From: Ganoderma boninense
Lineage: Eukaryota > Basidiomycota > Agaricomycetes > Polyporales > Polyporaceae
Direction of reading: 5' to 3'
Assembly: GCA_002900995.3 (NCBI GenBank)
Contig: CM035306.1
Span: 2,356,001-2,420,000, forward strand
Length of the DNA stretch: 64,000 bases
Positions 12,426 through 24,981 of the stretch are shown in pieces. Under the pieces are notes generated by a model that saw only the letters and a list, made by a program, of their open reading frames with translations, ran no database searches and was not told the origin of the DNA. The stretch's first letter is position 1, and each line of letters starts with the position of its first letter. A program made the position numbers and the translations under genes.

Positions 12426-12899
12426 ATGTGCAGCCCACGTAGCCCAGACCGGCCAAAGAACACAACACTGAACTCGCGTCGCAGATCCAGGCGGGAAGCC
12501 CGTCCGCCGAGCCCCGCCGCGGGCTACGCGCTGGTCGCGGTCTCGATCCTGTTCCTGCTCGTCGGCTCGTACGCCGTCTTCTTCAGCGCGTTCGTCCCGC
12601 TGACCGGCGTTTGGGTGCGTGGATCCCTGTGTGCTGGCCCGTCCCCGGTGGCAGTAGCGGCTGACACGTATATCCGTCCGTCCCTTTGTTGTTGTTGGTG
12701 ACTTGTGGGGGTTCGTCGACCGCGGCCGCCGCTCCCCGTTCTTTCTTCGCCGTTCACCGTTCGCCGCTGGGGTTGAAAGTTCCTGGACGCGCTGGCGCGG
12801 GACACGCACTACAAGTATCTCGTGGTCATGCTCGTCGCTGCAGGGACGGGCTTCGTAATCGCAAACTGGGTCGGATGGCAGTATTACAGGAACTCATGA
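12426..12899 (+). CDS. PIGY: PIG-Y-like subunit of the GPI-GlcNAc transferase complex
   Basis: A tiny two-exon membrane protein of about 100 residues. Exon 1 carries a basic N-terminus and a first membrane helix (GYALVAVSILFLLVGSYAVF) followed by FSAFVPLTGVW. After an intron ending GAAAG, exon 2 reads FLDALARDTHYKYLVVMLV, then a second helix and the ending NWVGWQYYRNS-stop. The FLDALARDTHYKYLV and NWVGW-YY-N blocks are typical of PIG-Y, the small subunit of the ER enzyme that makes GlcNAc-phosphatidylinositol, the first step of GPI-anchor synthesis. The start at 12426 is the first ATG in frame. Confidence 0.85.
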
Positions 12900-13338
12900 G
12901 GCTCGAGAGGCTGTGATCGGAGGCGGGGCGCGTTTGAGCTACACAGGTACTTCATATAGTAGTGCTGCATACATATGTGAGGTTGTGGGCTGTTGGTTAC
13001 CATCCCCGATCGTCGGTGTACGCTTCCCTTCTTTGCTCGCCTATATGTAGATCTGCTGTGTGCCCTGGTGTTAGTTACACTGTGGTCAACAACCGCGGGA
13101 CGGACTTCGAAGCGACAGAGAGCTGCACTGCATTGCAAACAAGACATACGCAAAAGAGCCTAGGCGTACACAGACCGAGATGTGTAGTACTCGGAACAAC
13201 AGGACAAAACAAGAAAGCATATCGAGCAGACAAACTTGAAGGTAACCCAAACGCAACTGAAGGCAATAATTTAGCATAAAACGATGTCGAAAGGTCCAGT
13301 TCTCCCAGCGCAAGCGAGCATACAGGCCCGCACAAGCT
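12900..13338. other. Intergenic region between convergent genes
   Basis: 3' flanks of PIG-Y (+) and Sfi1 (-). No coding signal seen. Confidence 0.6.
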
Positions 13339-16300
13339 CTAGGTAAACCGAGGCTCGGGCGAATGCGTCCGCTCGGTCGGCGCACGCGACCGGGGTCGCC
13401 GTCGCACGTCCTTCAGCTCCTGCCACAGGCTGCCCCGCCCCGCGTTCACGTTCAAGTTAGCAGCTGACAAAGTTTCGCCCGCGACGCTTGGCGGCGAGCT
13501 CTTCATCGTCGAGGGCGGGCGGATATCCTTCCGCCACGCAGAGATCCCGCCGCCATATGCAGGCGGCGCTGGCTCTGGTTCCGTTTCTGAAGGACTGGGA
13601 TCCCGGGGGATTGTCCGTCGCGAACTGAATTTGGGCCGTTCTGGGGAACGCGTCCTGCGTACACGTTCGGGAGAAGCGGTGCGAGGCTTCTTTGCGAGCA
13701 AGCCGGCAATTCCAGGGCGGGGAGGGTTGGAGGAAGGACGCGCGAAGAGTGCCCTGGAAGCACTCGATACTGGACGAGGGGGCTCCTCCGCCTCGTCTTC
13801 GGTAGCAGTAGCAGGGCGAATTGGGCGCCTTGGAGGGAAGACATTGCGTGCACGCGGGGCTAACGCGGTTCCACGGGGGGCTGCAGGCGGCTGCCTTGAA
13901 TCAGACGACAGGAGTTCAAGGTACCGAGCGTAGCTGAACGAACTTTTAGTAAGGCTCGAATGAAGAGTATCGCAACAGGAAACATACTTGATAGCTTTAT
14001 GTTCAATCTTCTTCTTCTGCACCCTCTTCCACAAGGTGAAGGCTTTTCCTACAATAAGCAATGAGCTTATACTGACGAGGGCAAAGAGCCGATGTATACT
14101 CGCCAAGCGTGCTGCGACGATCCATCTCCCGTGCCGCTCTCGCCTGCAAGGCTTGAGGCATGAGCTTCTTCCACTTTGCCCAATACGCCTTCTTGAGGTT
14201 GTGGTTGTAGACCTTAACGGCAGTAGGAAGCTGTGTTTATAAATCAGCACGCGGTTCATATCGATCAACCAGGTTTTAGGCACCAGAGACTTCTTTTTCC
14301 AAGCAGTGAATGCCCGGATGACGAGGTCTGTTTGCTGTTGCTTAATGAATGAGTCAGCCTGTGGCGTACGTTAGCGATGTTGTGAAGTCCCGGGATGGAG
14401 GAAGCGTACTAATGGTTGCAAACGAATTTCCATATAGTGCTCTCGCCATTTGTCGAACGCACTCGCAACGGTCATCAGCTTAAACTCTTCTTCTCTCTCC
14501 TGAAGCTGCAATCTGCGGTGCCGCGCCTTTCGGGCTGCCGTGAGCCAGCGGACAAAGACCTTTTGGATGTTTTCTGACGCCTATTTAGACTGTCGTCGAA
14601 TAGGGGTGACATCATAGGGTTCTTACCTGCACGCTTGACGTCCTGGTAGCTCTCCATGAGGCTTAACTCATGGACATGGCGCTTGCAAACAGACTTCCAC
14701 TTCTCGTATGCCCGGCTGAAGGCATGCTGTGAGGTTCTGTGGCAATTGCCAGAAGACCGATGTACTCACAAGACGACGGCGTGATCCCGGTGCTGAATCG
14801 TCTCGAGCTCTCGGAATTTGAGATCTGCCACACGAGTTGTCCAGTGTCGTAAGGTGTTGGCCACGACCCGCTGAAAGCATGTCAGGTGGGTCGCAACGAA
14901 AGGACGCCTCCAATATACCACGCACCAACGCAACCCGGGTTTGAATTTCTTGCTCCGCAAGCTTCAGGAGGCGCTGCTGCCTTGCTTTCGCCTGCCATCC
15001 TGATGTCATGGTTAGACGTTTGAGGCGTTGCGGGGCTAGCTCAATAAATTACCTTCAAAGATCTTACTAGCCTTTCGCATCTGGAACTCCCTGAGCTTCT
15101 TCTCGCGGCGCTTCTCTTCGACCTTGGCCGTCCATGTATGAAAGCAACGCCGGAGAAGGAGGTACTTTCGAGCTATTTTTGCCTGTTTTGCCTTGCGCAA
15201 GTGAGCACGGAGCTGCAGGCGCCAAGTCAACATTGTCTGATATTGCAATCGTTGCCTGTTGTAGTGGACCGCGAAGGACTGCGCATTCTGGTGCGATTGG
15301 TAGACCCCGCGCCACCGCTTTAGCGCAGAAGCACATTGGAGAGAAGTGGAGCGCGTCCTGAACAGTTGCGCGAGCTCTAGAGTTGATGTTAGAGATGACT
15401 TGGAATACGAGATCCACAAAAGAAGAATGACCTTCACGCTCTCTCTGCTCCTCCATACGGCGCCTCCATTGGGTCCAGGCGAGCTTGAGGACGCGCATTG
15501 CTCGAACACGGGTCAATAGTTGGCCACGCTCGTGAGCTTTCCAGATTCGCATGATGGCCCGGACCAGCACGTCGTTGCGTCTAGCTACATGTTTCGAAGC
15601 GCGGTGCTCCATAGCCTAACGCAATCGTCAGTATACAGATCAGAAATCATACGGAAACAGCCTGCCTGTATGCGTCCTTGTGCAGCTTGCCATCGGCGAA
15701 GGGCGTGTTTAAGGACCACTACCTTGTTGAAGCGCTCGGCAACGTGGTACTGCTCCCTACAGAATGTCATTCTACAGTCGGGTGTGCAAAAGACAAGAGT
15801 ACTCACTGGTGGCGCCTCCAGACGTCCATAGCGTTTGTCACGATGCGCAAATTGACACGAGTAGTAATAGTCTTCTCCACATGCCGTAGCTCGGTTCTGT
15901 GGTGCCAAGCATCCCATATCCGGTTTCTAAGCCTCTCGTCCTGGTCATGTTCGAAGTAATCTGCCGCCGCTTCGAGCTCATCTAACTGGCGTAATCTTGC
16001 TTTCCACTTGGCAAAAAATCGAGCCAGCACTTTGCAAGAGAACTGTTGCTCCGCAAGACGGGATTGATACGATTGCCTCCACTTAGACCATAGGTCCTTT
16101 TTGAGCCTGAGCTCGCCCCGTTCGCGCACCGCCTTCATGCGTCCTCTCATATCCTCCCGCCATTCGAGCTGCTTGCGATGATGCTTGCGTTCATTATCTT
16201 TTTGTTGCCAGCTACGATAGAATCGTTTCAGACATCGTCGATCGGACAAGGCGGATACGCGGAGGTAAAGCTCGCGCTGGCTAGTGGTGCGGTTCCGCCA

Positions 16301-17505
16301 TGTCAGGAGTGCTCGTCGAAGAACCAGAGAATCCCGAGCCTCGGCGATTTGCTCCCCCGTCGTCTATTACGTTACTTGTGAGGACAGAAAATGAGACACG
16401 ATGTGGATATTTAACTCACAATAATCCAATCGTAGCCCTGCTTCCAGACCTCGTAGCACCGTTCAACAAGACGATCATTATAGAATTGAGCAGCGGTTTC
16501 CTCGTCTTGCGCCTCCTTGACTCTCCTGAAAGCGTCCTCAGCGTTCACCACGCTACCTCTCGGTTCCCTCTGTTGTAGGGGAAGGGGCTGCTTGAGAAGA
16601 GGCTGAACAGCTACCACGGGAGAGGGTTCCTGTACCACGCCAAACCTCCGTACTGGAGGGATTTCCCGACCTTTCCCCTTGTCCTTGTAAGAGATTGCAG
16701 GGGTTTCATCGCGTACGACGGCACCATAAGATGGTGGAACACTGGATACTTGAGTATGGGTTTCCGCGACGGTTTCCGCGTCCCAACGTGGAACACCCGC
16801 TGTACGTGCGCGGGCAGCCAGTCGGCGGAGGAAGTCCGAAGGGTTGGGATCGGTAGGAGGACCAGTATCAAGCCCGAGGGAGTTGAAGGAAGCCGTAGTG
16901 GCTCTGGAGCCCAGCCGGCGAATAGGGCGTGGCGTATCGTGGCCATCCGTGTCGGGATATCGTCCGTTGGCTGCAGGTCTTGTCTTGAGATCGTCTTCTA
17001 GGTTTTCTGCGTCCTCTTGATGAGAGTGTAAGGTAAACGTATCGGGTTCGCGGGGAGGGTACGGGACCTTCGTGGTCGTGCTCGGTCGGGAAGGAATGGG
17101 TGTGGTTCGCGAGACTCGCGTCGTCCTGCCACCTCTGCTACTAGCACTAGCTTTGGGAACATACCCCTGCTGCTCCTTCACCGTGTTCCACTTGTCCGCC
17201 CAGTTCTTCCCCTTCAGTGTGCCGATCTTGAGAAGCTTCCCGTAATAAACCACCTCGTTCTGGGGATCCAGGCCACGCTCCTGTAAGACATCATTGTATG
17301 CTTTGAAGACAGTCAAGAAGGTCGAGGCAGTGGCGGGTGCGCGGCCGACGACTTCATCTATGAAGTCGATCTCCTCTGCAGAAAGCCCAACGAGTTCTGG
17401 CGCGGTGGGTGGATGGGAACTGTCAATGAAATCGGAGGCGTGTGACGACGGCCCAGCGGGAGCTCGTAGAGGAGGTGAAGCGCGTGAGGGACGAAAGTAG
17501 GCCAT
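13339..17505 (-). CDS. SFI1: Sfi1-like spindle pole body protein with Trp-containing centrin-binding repeats
   Basis: A long multi-exon gene encoding roughly 1,150-1,200 residues. The N-terminal third is a conserved domain (AEEIDFIDEVVGRAPATAS, YNDVLQERGLDPQ, KNWADKWNTVKEQQGY) followed by a Ser/Pro/Arg-rich linker. The middle is a series of short helices with the Sfi1 spacing, each bearing a Leu/Phe and a key Trp (YEVWKQGYDW, FYRSWQQK, DLWSKWRQSYQSR, FFAKWKAR, RIWDAWHHR, AMDVWRRH, TLWKRVQKKK). In yeast such repeats form one long helix that binds centrin (Cdc31) along the half-bridge. The C-terminus (GGGISAWRKDIRPPS, SLWQELKDVRRR) is basic and Pro/Ser-rich, with many SP/TP sites suited to cell-cycle kinases. 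Many introns interrupt the repeats. The family is clear; the exact repeat count needs a spliced model. Confidence 0.9.
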
Positions 17506-17748
17506 GTCTAGTTCAGCGTTGCGCGAGCTTCATGACAGACGGTGATGGAGAGCAGCAAGGACAAGGCAACGTCCGTCGTGGCCTCGCCGAGTCGCATCGT
17601 CTCGCGTCGCGCGCGTCCAGCACGTGACCCCGTTGCGGCGTATGAAGGGTGAGATTGGGCTCCATTTATACAAATGATGTACAGATAGTATTACAAGGTC
17701 CAGGTTTGTAGTACAGCATGTCCAAATATGATAAAATAGTCCTCACAA

Positions 17749-19229
17749 TCAGAAAAATACTCGCAAGGCTGATTGAATGGTCGATTCCGCGGGGCAGTAA
17801 GGGCATTTCACCCGACTGTGTGTTGGTGATGAGCATTTTGAACGAGGATCGTAACACGAAAAACGACATACCCTCCAGGCTTGCTCAGTTTTTGCAAGCT
17901 CTCCTTGGTGATGACATGTCCACAGGCCAACATCATCGGCGGATTAGCCTCAGTTGACTGCTCCTTTGACACTGGACAAGCGAAGATGGAGTGATATCTG
18001 TTTTCCGGGGGTAAAGGTATCTCAATCTAGGAGAACATTAGAATATAGACAAGCGGTAGGTCCAGAGCGAAGGATGAACTCACTGGAAGCTCGTCGGTTT
18101 GGCTCCATTCGCTCTTCCGCTCTCGCATGACCTTGCGTCCCTTCTCGATTCGTGCCAAAGCTCCGCCGCCTCCGATATCGCCAATGACACGGAGGGGTGC
18201 CTGCCTACTCATTCCGAGACTAGCGCAGTATTCGGTGGCGAACATACTTTGGAGATCGGAATGCACCGAGGGGTCCGCGAGGTCTGCGTACGGCGACTTC
18301 AAGAGCTTGCTCATGGGAAGGTAGAGGACACATGTCATCAATCTCTGCACCTCGGCTCGATGTTGAATATAGAAAGGGGAGAGGTTGGCACGGGCATAAA
18401 CAAGCGCCACATCGCTGTTGGCAGGATTCGAGAATGCCAGTCGAAGATACTGGAATCTATGGAGGTGGAATTCCAACGAGGAGGACCGGTTGCGGAGAAA
18501 CTCTCGATGACGATGCGTCCATCTGCGAGGGTCATCTATCAGACGAAGCCACCAAAGTGCCTGGAGGAGAGGCTGCACACCCTAAGGCCGGGGTTATATC
18601 ACCTTGACGCAAGGAGGTCATGATTCCATGCAAGTCCATGAACTGTTCCCGGTGCTCTTGAGAAATCGCAACTTCCGATTCCTGAAAAAATAGTACAATG
18701 AGATCGACGTTGGGATGTAACGAGATACGGGCTCACGCTAAGGAACGTTTCGGCGGTCTCGAACTGTCCTGTTCTGAGGAAGTGCATAGCGACCGTCCGC
18801 TCGAGGGCGATTTTCGCCTCGGGGGATGCGAATAATGGCTCATACGACGGTAGTGGATTTGTAAATTTCTACGAGACAAACCATTCGGTCAATTGATGCA
18901 ACACTTCTTCGCGGTTACACGAGTTTGACACTGTAAGCCCCTCAGATGAACCCACGTACCTTGTCCAAGGCCTTCCCGACCCTGGCAAGTGCATTGTACA
19001 CTTCCTTCTGTCTCTCGTCGATTTCTTTCTTCTTGTCTTCAACGGCCTTCACAAGCACTTCTAAAGTGGCTTGGGAACCTGTGCCGTTGAGGAAACGTTC
19101 TTTGGCAATGCGCAGCGAGTCCAGTAGAGCATCGAGTGACTGATCAACAGACGGGCCCTTGCCCTTGCCTGCGGGGGCACCGGAGGCGAGTTTCTCGAGT
19201 TTCGTAAGCTCTTTCAGCGGGCCATCCAT
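17749..19229 (-). CDS. RMD5: GID/CTLH E3 ubiquitin ligase RING subunit Rmd5 (RMND5)
   Basis: Subunit of the GID/CTLH ubiquitin ligase that degrades gluconeogenic enzymes when sugar returns. The N-terminus ([17 protein letters not shown]) and the coiled region ([19 protein letters not shown]) come first, then a CTLH/CRA region ([46 protein letters not shown]). It ends with the degenerate RING of this family: [26 protein letters not shown] and, after a phase-2 intron, [25 protein letters not shown]. About 400 residues. I chose the ATG at 19229 because it matches the family N-terminus; an in-frame ATG at 19415 would add an unconserved Ser/Arg-rich leader lying in the promoter shared with NSA1. 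Confidence 0.93.
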
Positions 19230-19420
19230 GGTCGTTCGAGAGACTCGGAGGGAGAGGGAGGAGCTGAGAAAGGTCGGTCGGGTAGTAGTAGGTAGTAGTA
19301 CACTAAGACTACGGCTCGGTCGGCTAGACCGATGGCGAGCGCTACGAATCTCGGTCTTCTTGTTGAGCGCTGAGCTGCTGCTGAGCTCCGTCCTCAGACT
19401 GTCTCCACTGCTCATCTACA
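19230..19420. promoter_or_regulatory. Short divergent promoter shared by RMD5 and NSA1
   Basis: Only 191 bp separate the two start codons, so both promoters and leaders must overlap. It contains a GTAGTAGTAGGTAGTAGTAC short tandem and an imperfect inverted repeat around GGTCGGCTAGACCGA. No TATA box seen. Confidence 0.6.
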
Positions 19421-20940
19421 ATGCCACACTTCTACTCTGGAGATGAACTCGGGGCTTTGAAATCGGTATCGTTCTCCTCTGGAGACAGCCCAACGGACTG
19501 GAAAGCAATTACCACGGTGCTCATACCTGGCAGCTCCTCCGGCCACTCAAAAACTGTCCAGAAACTTGCTTTGCACCAGGCTTCTAACTCGAGGACTCTG
19601 GTATTCACAACGCCCTTCGCTTGAGCATTCATCATACTCACTTGGCCTGTTCAAGGGTAGCTAGCCGCAGTACATGCAGATGGCTGTGCTGCAGTCCATG
19701 CGATCCATTCTGATTTACAACTTTCGGTGGTGCATGAATGGAAAGAGCGAAGGCTCAAAGAAGGCCAGAAGTTCGTTGGGCTCGCTTTGAAGGAGAGGTG
19801 ACTATTTGGACCGATATAACTAGCCCATGAGCTCACTCTTTCACAGCACAGTTTATACCTGCACTTCCAACGGCGCTCTACGTCGCACAAAACTTCAGCC
19901 AGCGGAGTCTGGATCTGAGCCTTCATCGTCTCTCTCAAGTCTGCCCATGCGACTCTGTGAATGGCGACTTTCTGAAGATGCACAAACTTTCGCCTACGGT
20001 GGAGAAGAAGTAGAGATCTCGCTTTGGGACACGGAGAAGGCATTCTCAGAGAGACCGTCGGTGGCCGAACACGCATCCACGGATTCTAAGAAGAGGAAAC
20101 GAGGAGACCAATTACTTCCGGGGGAGATATGGCGGGCCAAGAACGTGAGTGTCAAGTGCTGTTGTTCTCCCCGTTGTTTCCCAATATGTTCTGCAGGTCC
20201 CCAACGATCAACTAAGTCTCCGTCAGCCCGTGCACAACGCGGCCCTCACGTATCTCCGACCGTCGTCTAATCCCTCTCACCAACATCTACTAGCTGGTAC
20301 CGCTAACGGGAACGTGAGGCGGTATGATACCCGAGCTGCACGCAGACCAGTATCCGACTGGAAAGGCATTGGCAAGGTTGGTGGTATTGGCAGTGTCGAG
20401 AATGGCTCCCATGAACAGTGCGTGAAATTCTCCATTTTACTGAGCCTTATAATCAAGGATTGTTCCAGTGAGGTATTCGTGGCAGATCGCGGGAGCACGC
20501 TGTCTGCCCTCGACCTCAGGAATGGCCGAACGATATATACGTACAAAGGTTGGAGCGTTGCATGCTCTCTTCTTTCAAAATACTAATGTGAACATTTTTC
20601 AGGGATCTCCGGCGCGGTCACGTCTGTCGCACCAGCTCAACGTCTTATGGTGTCAGCTTCGCAGGACCGCTTTATCCGGCTGAACTCCGCATTTGGCCCT
20701 CCAGCTGAGGCGGGGCAACAACAGGAACAAAAAGGCGAGGTGTTGTTCAAAGAGTACGTGAAGGTTGTTCCCACGGCCGTTATATGGGACGGTGTTGTGG
20801 ACGCAGAACAGACATCTGTCGAACGCGAAGGAGAGGAACCTGAGGACGAAGTATGGGACGCCATGCAGGAAGCAGAAAGCGACTCGGAGGGCGAGGGGAA
20901 AAGTGCTCGTCGGAGGGAGAAGCAGCCACGGTCAACGTAG
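19421..20940 (+). CDS. NSA1: Nsa1/WDR74-like 60S ribosome-assembly factor
   Basis: Nucleolar WD-repeat protein needed for late pre-60S maturation (partner of the AAA-ATPase Rix7/NVL). Exon 1 opens MPHFYSGDELGALKSVSF and ends SKTVQKLALHQASNSRTL. Exon 2 resumes LAAVHADGCAAVHAIHSD, then EGQKFVGLALKES joining VYTCTSNGALR. Later blades include TFAYGGEEVEISLWDTEKAF, EIWRAKN/VPNDQLSLR, HLLAGTANGNVRRYDTRAARR, GSTLSALDLRNGRTIYTYKG and QRLMVSASQDRFIRL. The acidic, Lys/Arg-rich tail (EESDSEGEG-like) fits the family, as does a length near 400 residues. The 3' end faces the pirin gene at 87 bp. Confidence 0.93.
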
Positions 20941-21026
20941 GTTTTGCTCGAAAAAGTATATTATGAACATGTCGCTACTACTTTACCACATCCATGTCAC
21001 GGAGTCCAGTGCTAATGCCGTACAGC

Positions 21027-22375
21027 TTACAGGCCTCCGATGACACTCTTCCAATTGTGCGCCTTCTCGAACCCATTGCGGCCGAATTGGTAATCGATGA
21101 TAGTGTTCTGAATCTCTTCGCGCGAAGTCATGACGAATGGGCCATATTGGACCACAGGCTGGTCAAGAGGTTCGCCCGCGACAAGCACGAATTCTGTGTT
21201 GTCCTCGGTCGCGGTGAGCTCAGCACCATTTTCCCCCGATCCTGCCGAAAGTACCAGGGTGTGGAATGGTCCGTGGGCAGAACCATCGGGCCCCACTTTG
21301 AGACCACCCTTCAGAGCTGCAAGCAGGTGTTAGAGCACGGCTTGATGTGGTCTGAAAGCTGCCAACGTACTATAGATGAACGATGTCCACCCCTCGGCTG
21401 TGACGCAAGGGTCAGCCCCCACATATTGTGGCCAATGGATGTGTCAGCTTACGAATTTCCTGGAAGATCGTCCCGGGTTTCTCGAAGATGACGTGGAAAT
21501 ACCAACAACCTCCAAGCGGCCGTACAGGCGATTCAACACCATGGCTCTTTCCACTGATCACGCGAACTTTGACAGCGCCATCCTCGCCTTGAGGATACGC
21601 CACACTAACCCTGAAAAGAATGTTAACATGGGCAGCAATGAGCTGAGCGTATGTTGCCTGGGACATACTGCTTGGGATCAAGTTCCTGGTACGAGGGATC
21701 GACCATCTTGTATTGTTTAGGAAGATCGATCCAGAGTTGCAGGCCACGGGGTTCAGGAATGCCGTCGCCGGATACAGGCATCTCGGCGTGAATGACTTGA
21801 ACTCGTGAGTCCGTCTGCTCGATACTCTGAATGTTCCTTGTTCAATACTCACTTCCTTTGCCCTACGCGAGTTTCAGTCCAGAATTCAGCGTAAAGCAAG
21901 CTCATAAGATCACAAGACTTACGGCACACATCCATTGCACTCCGCCAGCCTTGATTTCGCCCTTGTGGCCAGCCGAGTCCTCGTGGCGACTTGAGCTATG
22001 CAGAATAGAAGTGAGCTCTGAATAGTATAAGCGCCTGAACCATGGAACAAACCCTTCAAGCATGTATGTTACGGTAGCCTGACCGCGGTGGGGATGATCA
22101 GGGAATCCCTATCAGATCGCAGACATAAGTCATCGCATCATAAGGACGAACAGGTCCTGCTCACTGCTCCCTTGGAGATAGTAAAGTGGTCCAACATGAG
22201 GAATGGGGTGAGGTTCCTCAGCTGGGGTGTGCCGATGGAACGTCGCACGATGGCCCCGGCACCCTACACAAACCCAGGTGTCAGGATCTGTCCTAAATGC
22301 GAGCCACATTGGGTCCCATACCTCCTCGGTTTCGACCGATAGCACCTTCTTCGTGACTGTTCTGGAGGTGGACAT
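21027..22375 (-). CDS. Pirin family protein
   Basis: Bicupin iron protein; relatives act as transcription cofactors or quercetin dioxygenases. Joined exons give MSTSRTVTKKVLSVE, AGAIVRRSIGTPQLRNL, TPFLMLDHFTISKGA, GFPDHPHRGQATVTYMLEG, then HEDSAGHKGEIKAGGVQWM, AGRGIVHAEMPV, GLQLWIDLPKQYKMVDP and a second cupin ending NTEFVLVAGEPLDQPVVQYGPFVM and SVIGGL-stop. The metal-binding HPHRG pair plus the later His and Glu (IVHAEMP) are conserved. About 330 residues, normal for the family. The start at 22375 matches usual pirin N-termini; an upstream ATG at 22492 would add an unconserved leader. Confidence 0.93.
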
Positions 22376-22862
22376 TCTAGCAATGTAGCTAAGGAAGTTG
22401 GACGTTCTGTGGGTGCCGCGGCGCAGAGGATTCGGGTGGAAAGGAGATGAGGAGTCGAGCCGGGTTGCGCGCACTTTTATAAGACGGAACATGCAGGAAT
22501 CATCGAGCAGACCCCTCTCCTCCTGCCACTACTTTTCCTCATCCAGGAAAAAGTCCGCACGCACTGGTACTTGCAACCTACCATCTGTAATCGGACTGCT
22601 GCTTTTGGCCAGATCGGTTCACGCCACATGACGTAACAGCGTAACATTGTAGCCTTCCCTGTGACACATCCGATGCTCGTGCGTAATCGCATTTACACTC
22701 GGTTACGCCCAGGATTTACGAGCAAGTTGCCCCATCCATCCGAAAGCTTCCCATGCCGTCCCAATGTTGAAGGGCTCAAGGAGTGCCAAAAGCAAAGGTG
22801 ACAACATTTAAGTGTACAGTGTCTATCGTAACGAACAAACGCATCAAAACATCGACAAATCC
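22376..22862. other. Intergenic region
   Basis: Promoter side of the pirin gene and 3' side of the permease gene, both on the minus strand. No coding signal seen. Confidence 0.6.
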
Positions 22863-24981
22863 TTACAGAGACTCCCATAATCTCTGCCATCTCGTCCGGG
22901 GACCCCTCATTGCCTGCTCCTTGTTGAAAATCTCCTCCTCCTCGTCGATCTCCCGCTTACCGGTAATGAGGTCGACTTTGTCAGATGGAATGAGGCTGCT
23001 ACGATAGTAGAATTTGTATGTCCCATAGAATATGACAAATGTGGGGAGGGCAATGTATGAGGTCACGAAGGTATCCTTCGTAAAGGGGATGAATGTATCG
23101 AAACCTACGACATACTGTATGAGACTGACGACTCAGTGTGGAGGCAAAGACTACGTACCTTTGAAGAGAGTGATGATGGCGGTCGCACAGAGCGCGAACC
23201 ATGAACCCCAAGGCTGAAAAGGTGCTTTGTAGGGCAAGTCGTCGCGCGACATGCCCTGCGCCTCCAGCGCCTTCATGAAGCGAATGTGCGTGTAACAAAT
23301 GCACATCCAGGTTATCGCGCCGAATGTGGACACCAGGTTGACGAACCAAGTAAACACTGCGGCCACCAAGTCAACACGCAATGCAGTGATTGAGTCAGAA
23401 TAGCTCGCCTTTCGCGCTACTAGCAGAGACGTTCAAGAACACAAGGCCACAGAATGCAGTGCAGGCAAACAACGCAGGATATGGAACACCCATGCGGTTG
23501 ACCCGAGTGAAAACCTTCGGAGCCTGACCTTGGACTGCAAGACCGTACAAAGTACGAGTGCCAATATACAAATCAGAGTTTGCTGCACTGAGTACAAAGA
23601 TCAGGATGCAAGCATTGATTATGTGGTTGAGGACCTTGATGCCCGCGAGGGTGGCAGCTGCAAATGGACGACCAGTCAGCATCCAATATATTCCGAATCA
23701 CCGAATGAGACCTACCGACGACGAAGGGCGAAGCTGCTGCACCGGCCTTCGATTTATTCGCGACGAAGAGTGTCTAGCAATCCCTACGTCAGTCCGAGTT
23801 TCATATGTGGGTATGGGTAGGTCTTAACTCACGTTGTCGGTGCTAGGGACAACCAAGCTGATAACAAACACGCCTCCAACGTAAAACACCAAGATACGGA
23901 AGAACGTTCTCCGAATGGCGATCGGGATGTTTTTGCGTGGGGCCTGCGCCTCGCCCACAGTCACACCGATCAACTCGGTACCGATGTAGGCGAATAAGGC
24001 GTTCGTCAACGTGCTCCAGAATCCAAGGAAAATGGCGAGATGCTCGTTGTGAACATGGGCCTTGAGATAGGTGCCCATAGGCCCGTAGGGGTGTTCCCAG
24101 TAGCGGAAGCCCAGGCGATCGTGCTTGGGGTTACCACCGAGGTCGATGATGATGCCCATGAGCAAAAGGCCAATAAGCGTGATGACCTTGATGCTGCTAA
24201 ACCAGAACTCGAGTTCGCCGAATACGCGAACACCCAGCAAATTGATGGAAAATACTATGCAAGGATTGTGAACCGTCCATCCGGAGCTGAAAACAAGGAG
24301 TTTGGAACTCACTGAACGCGATGAAAATAACTGTGTGAAAGATTCGCGCATAAGCGGTTGGTCCGGAATAGGACGTCCGGAGAAGACCTACCCATCCATA
24401 TCGCGATGTGCACCTTCTGGGTCCAGTACTGGATGACGACACCCGCCGCGTTGATGTTATTTGGCGTGACGATGAGGTATCTGGCATTCGCTGAATCAGG
24501 CCGGCGCTTCAAGCAGGACGTACGCGGGCACGCACTTGAGGACGTAGTTCCACCCCAACGCAAAGCCAAACGCTGGATCGACGAACCGAGTCGCGTATCC
24601 AGGGAAGCCTTTCTTGTGCGGCAAGTACGCTGCCATTTCACCAAGGGCGACCATGACTAGATAGCACACGAAACCGACGAAGCTGTATCCCAAGAAGATG
24701 CCGAGTGGGCCTCCGCGTACGAGCGCGGTCCCCGACCCAATGATCAAGCCTGTTCCAATAGCGCCTCCAAGCTATGCTGCCCGTCATCGGTACGCGTGTG
24801 CCGCGTATGCAGAGAAGAAGGGACGTACCGCGATCATTGAGATCTGACGCGCCGACAAGTCTCTGTGAAGGCTCTTCTTCTCCTCCGGGTCCACCAGCAT
24901 GTCGTGTGCGTAGTAGACATCCTTGGACCAGTCCTCGGAGGAGCCTTGGCTGCGCGACTCGGGCTTGTCGTGGTCTGCCAT
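22863..24981 (-). CDS. Amino-acid permease (fungal YAT family, APC superfamily)
   Basis: Plasma-membrane proton/amino-acid symporter. A hydrophilic start (MADHDKPESRSQGSSEDWSK, then LHRDLSARQISMIA) runs into TM1 with the typical G-T-G-L-I-I-G-S-G-T-A-L block. Then come GEMAAYLPHKKGF, FVDPAFGFALGWNYVLK, NINAAGVVIQYW, SINLLGVRVFGELEFWF, GVTVGEAQAPRKNIP, ILIFVLSAANSDLYIGTRTL, VNRMGVPYPALF, GAITWMCICYTHIRFMKAL and YKAPFQPWGSWFALC. The C-terminal tail is acidic (EIDEEEEIFNKEQAM) and ends RWQRLWESL-stop. About 560 residues with roughly 12 membrane segments. Which amino acids it carries cannot be read from sequence. Confidence 0.95.

Noticed and set aside
19230..19415. Upstream start (19415) for RMD5
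   Set aside because: Adds a Ser/Arg-rich leader without family support and reaches almost to the NSA1 start codon.
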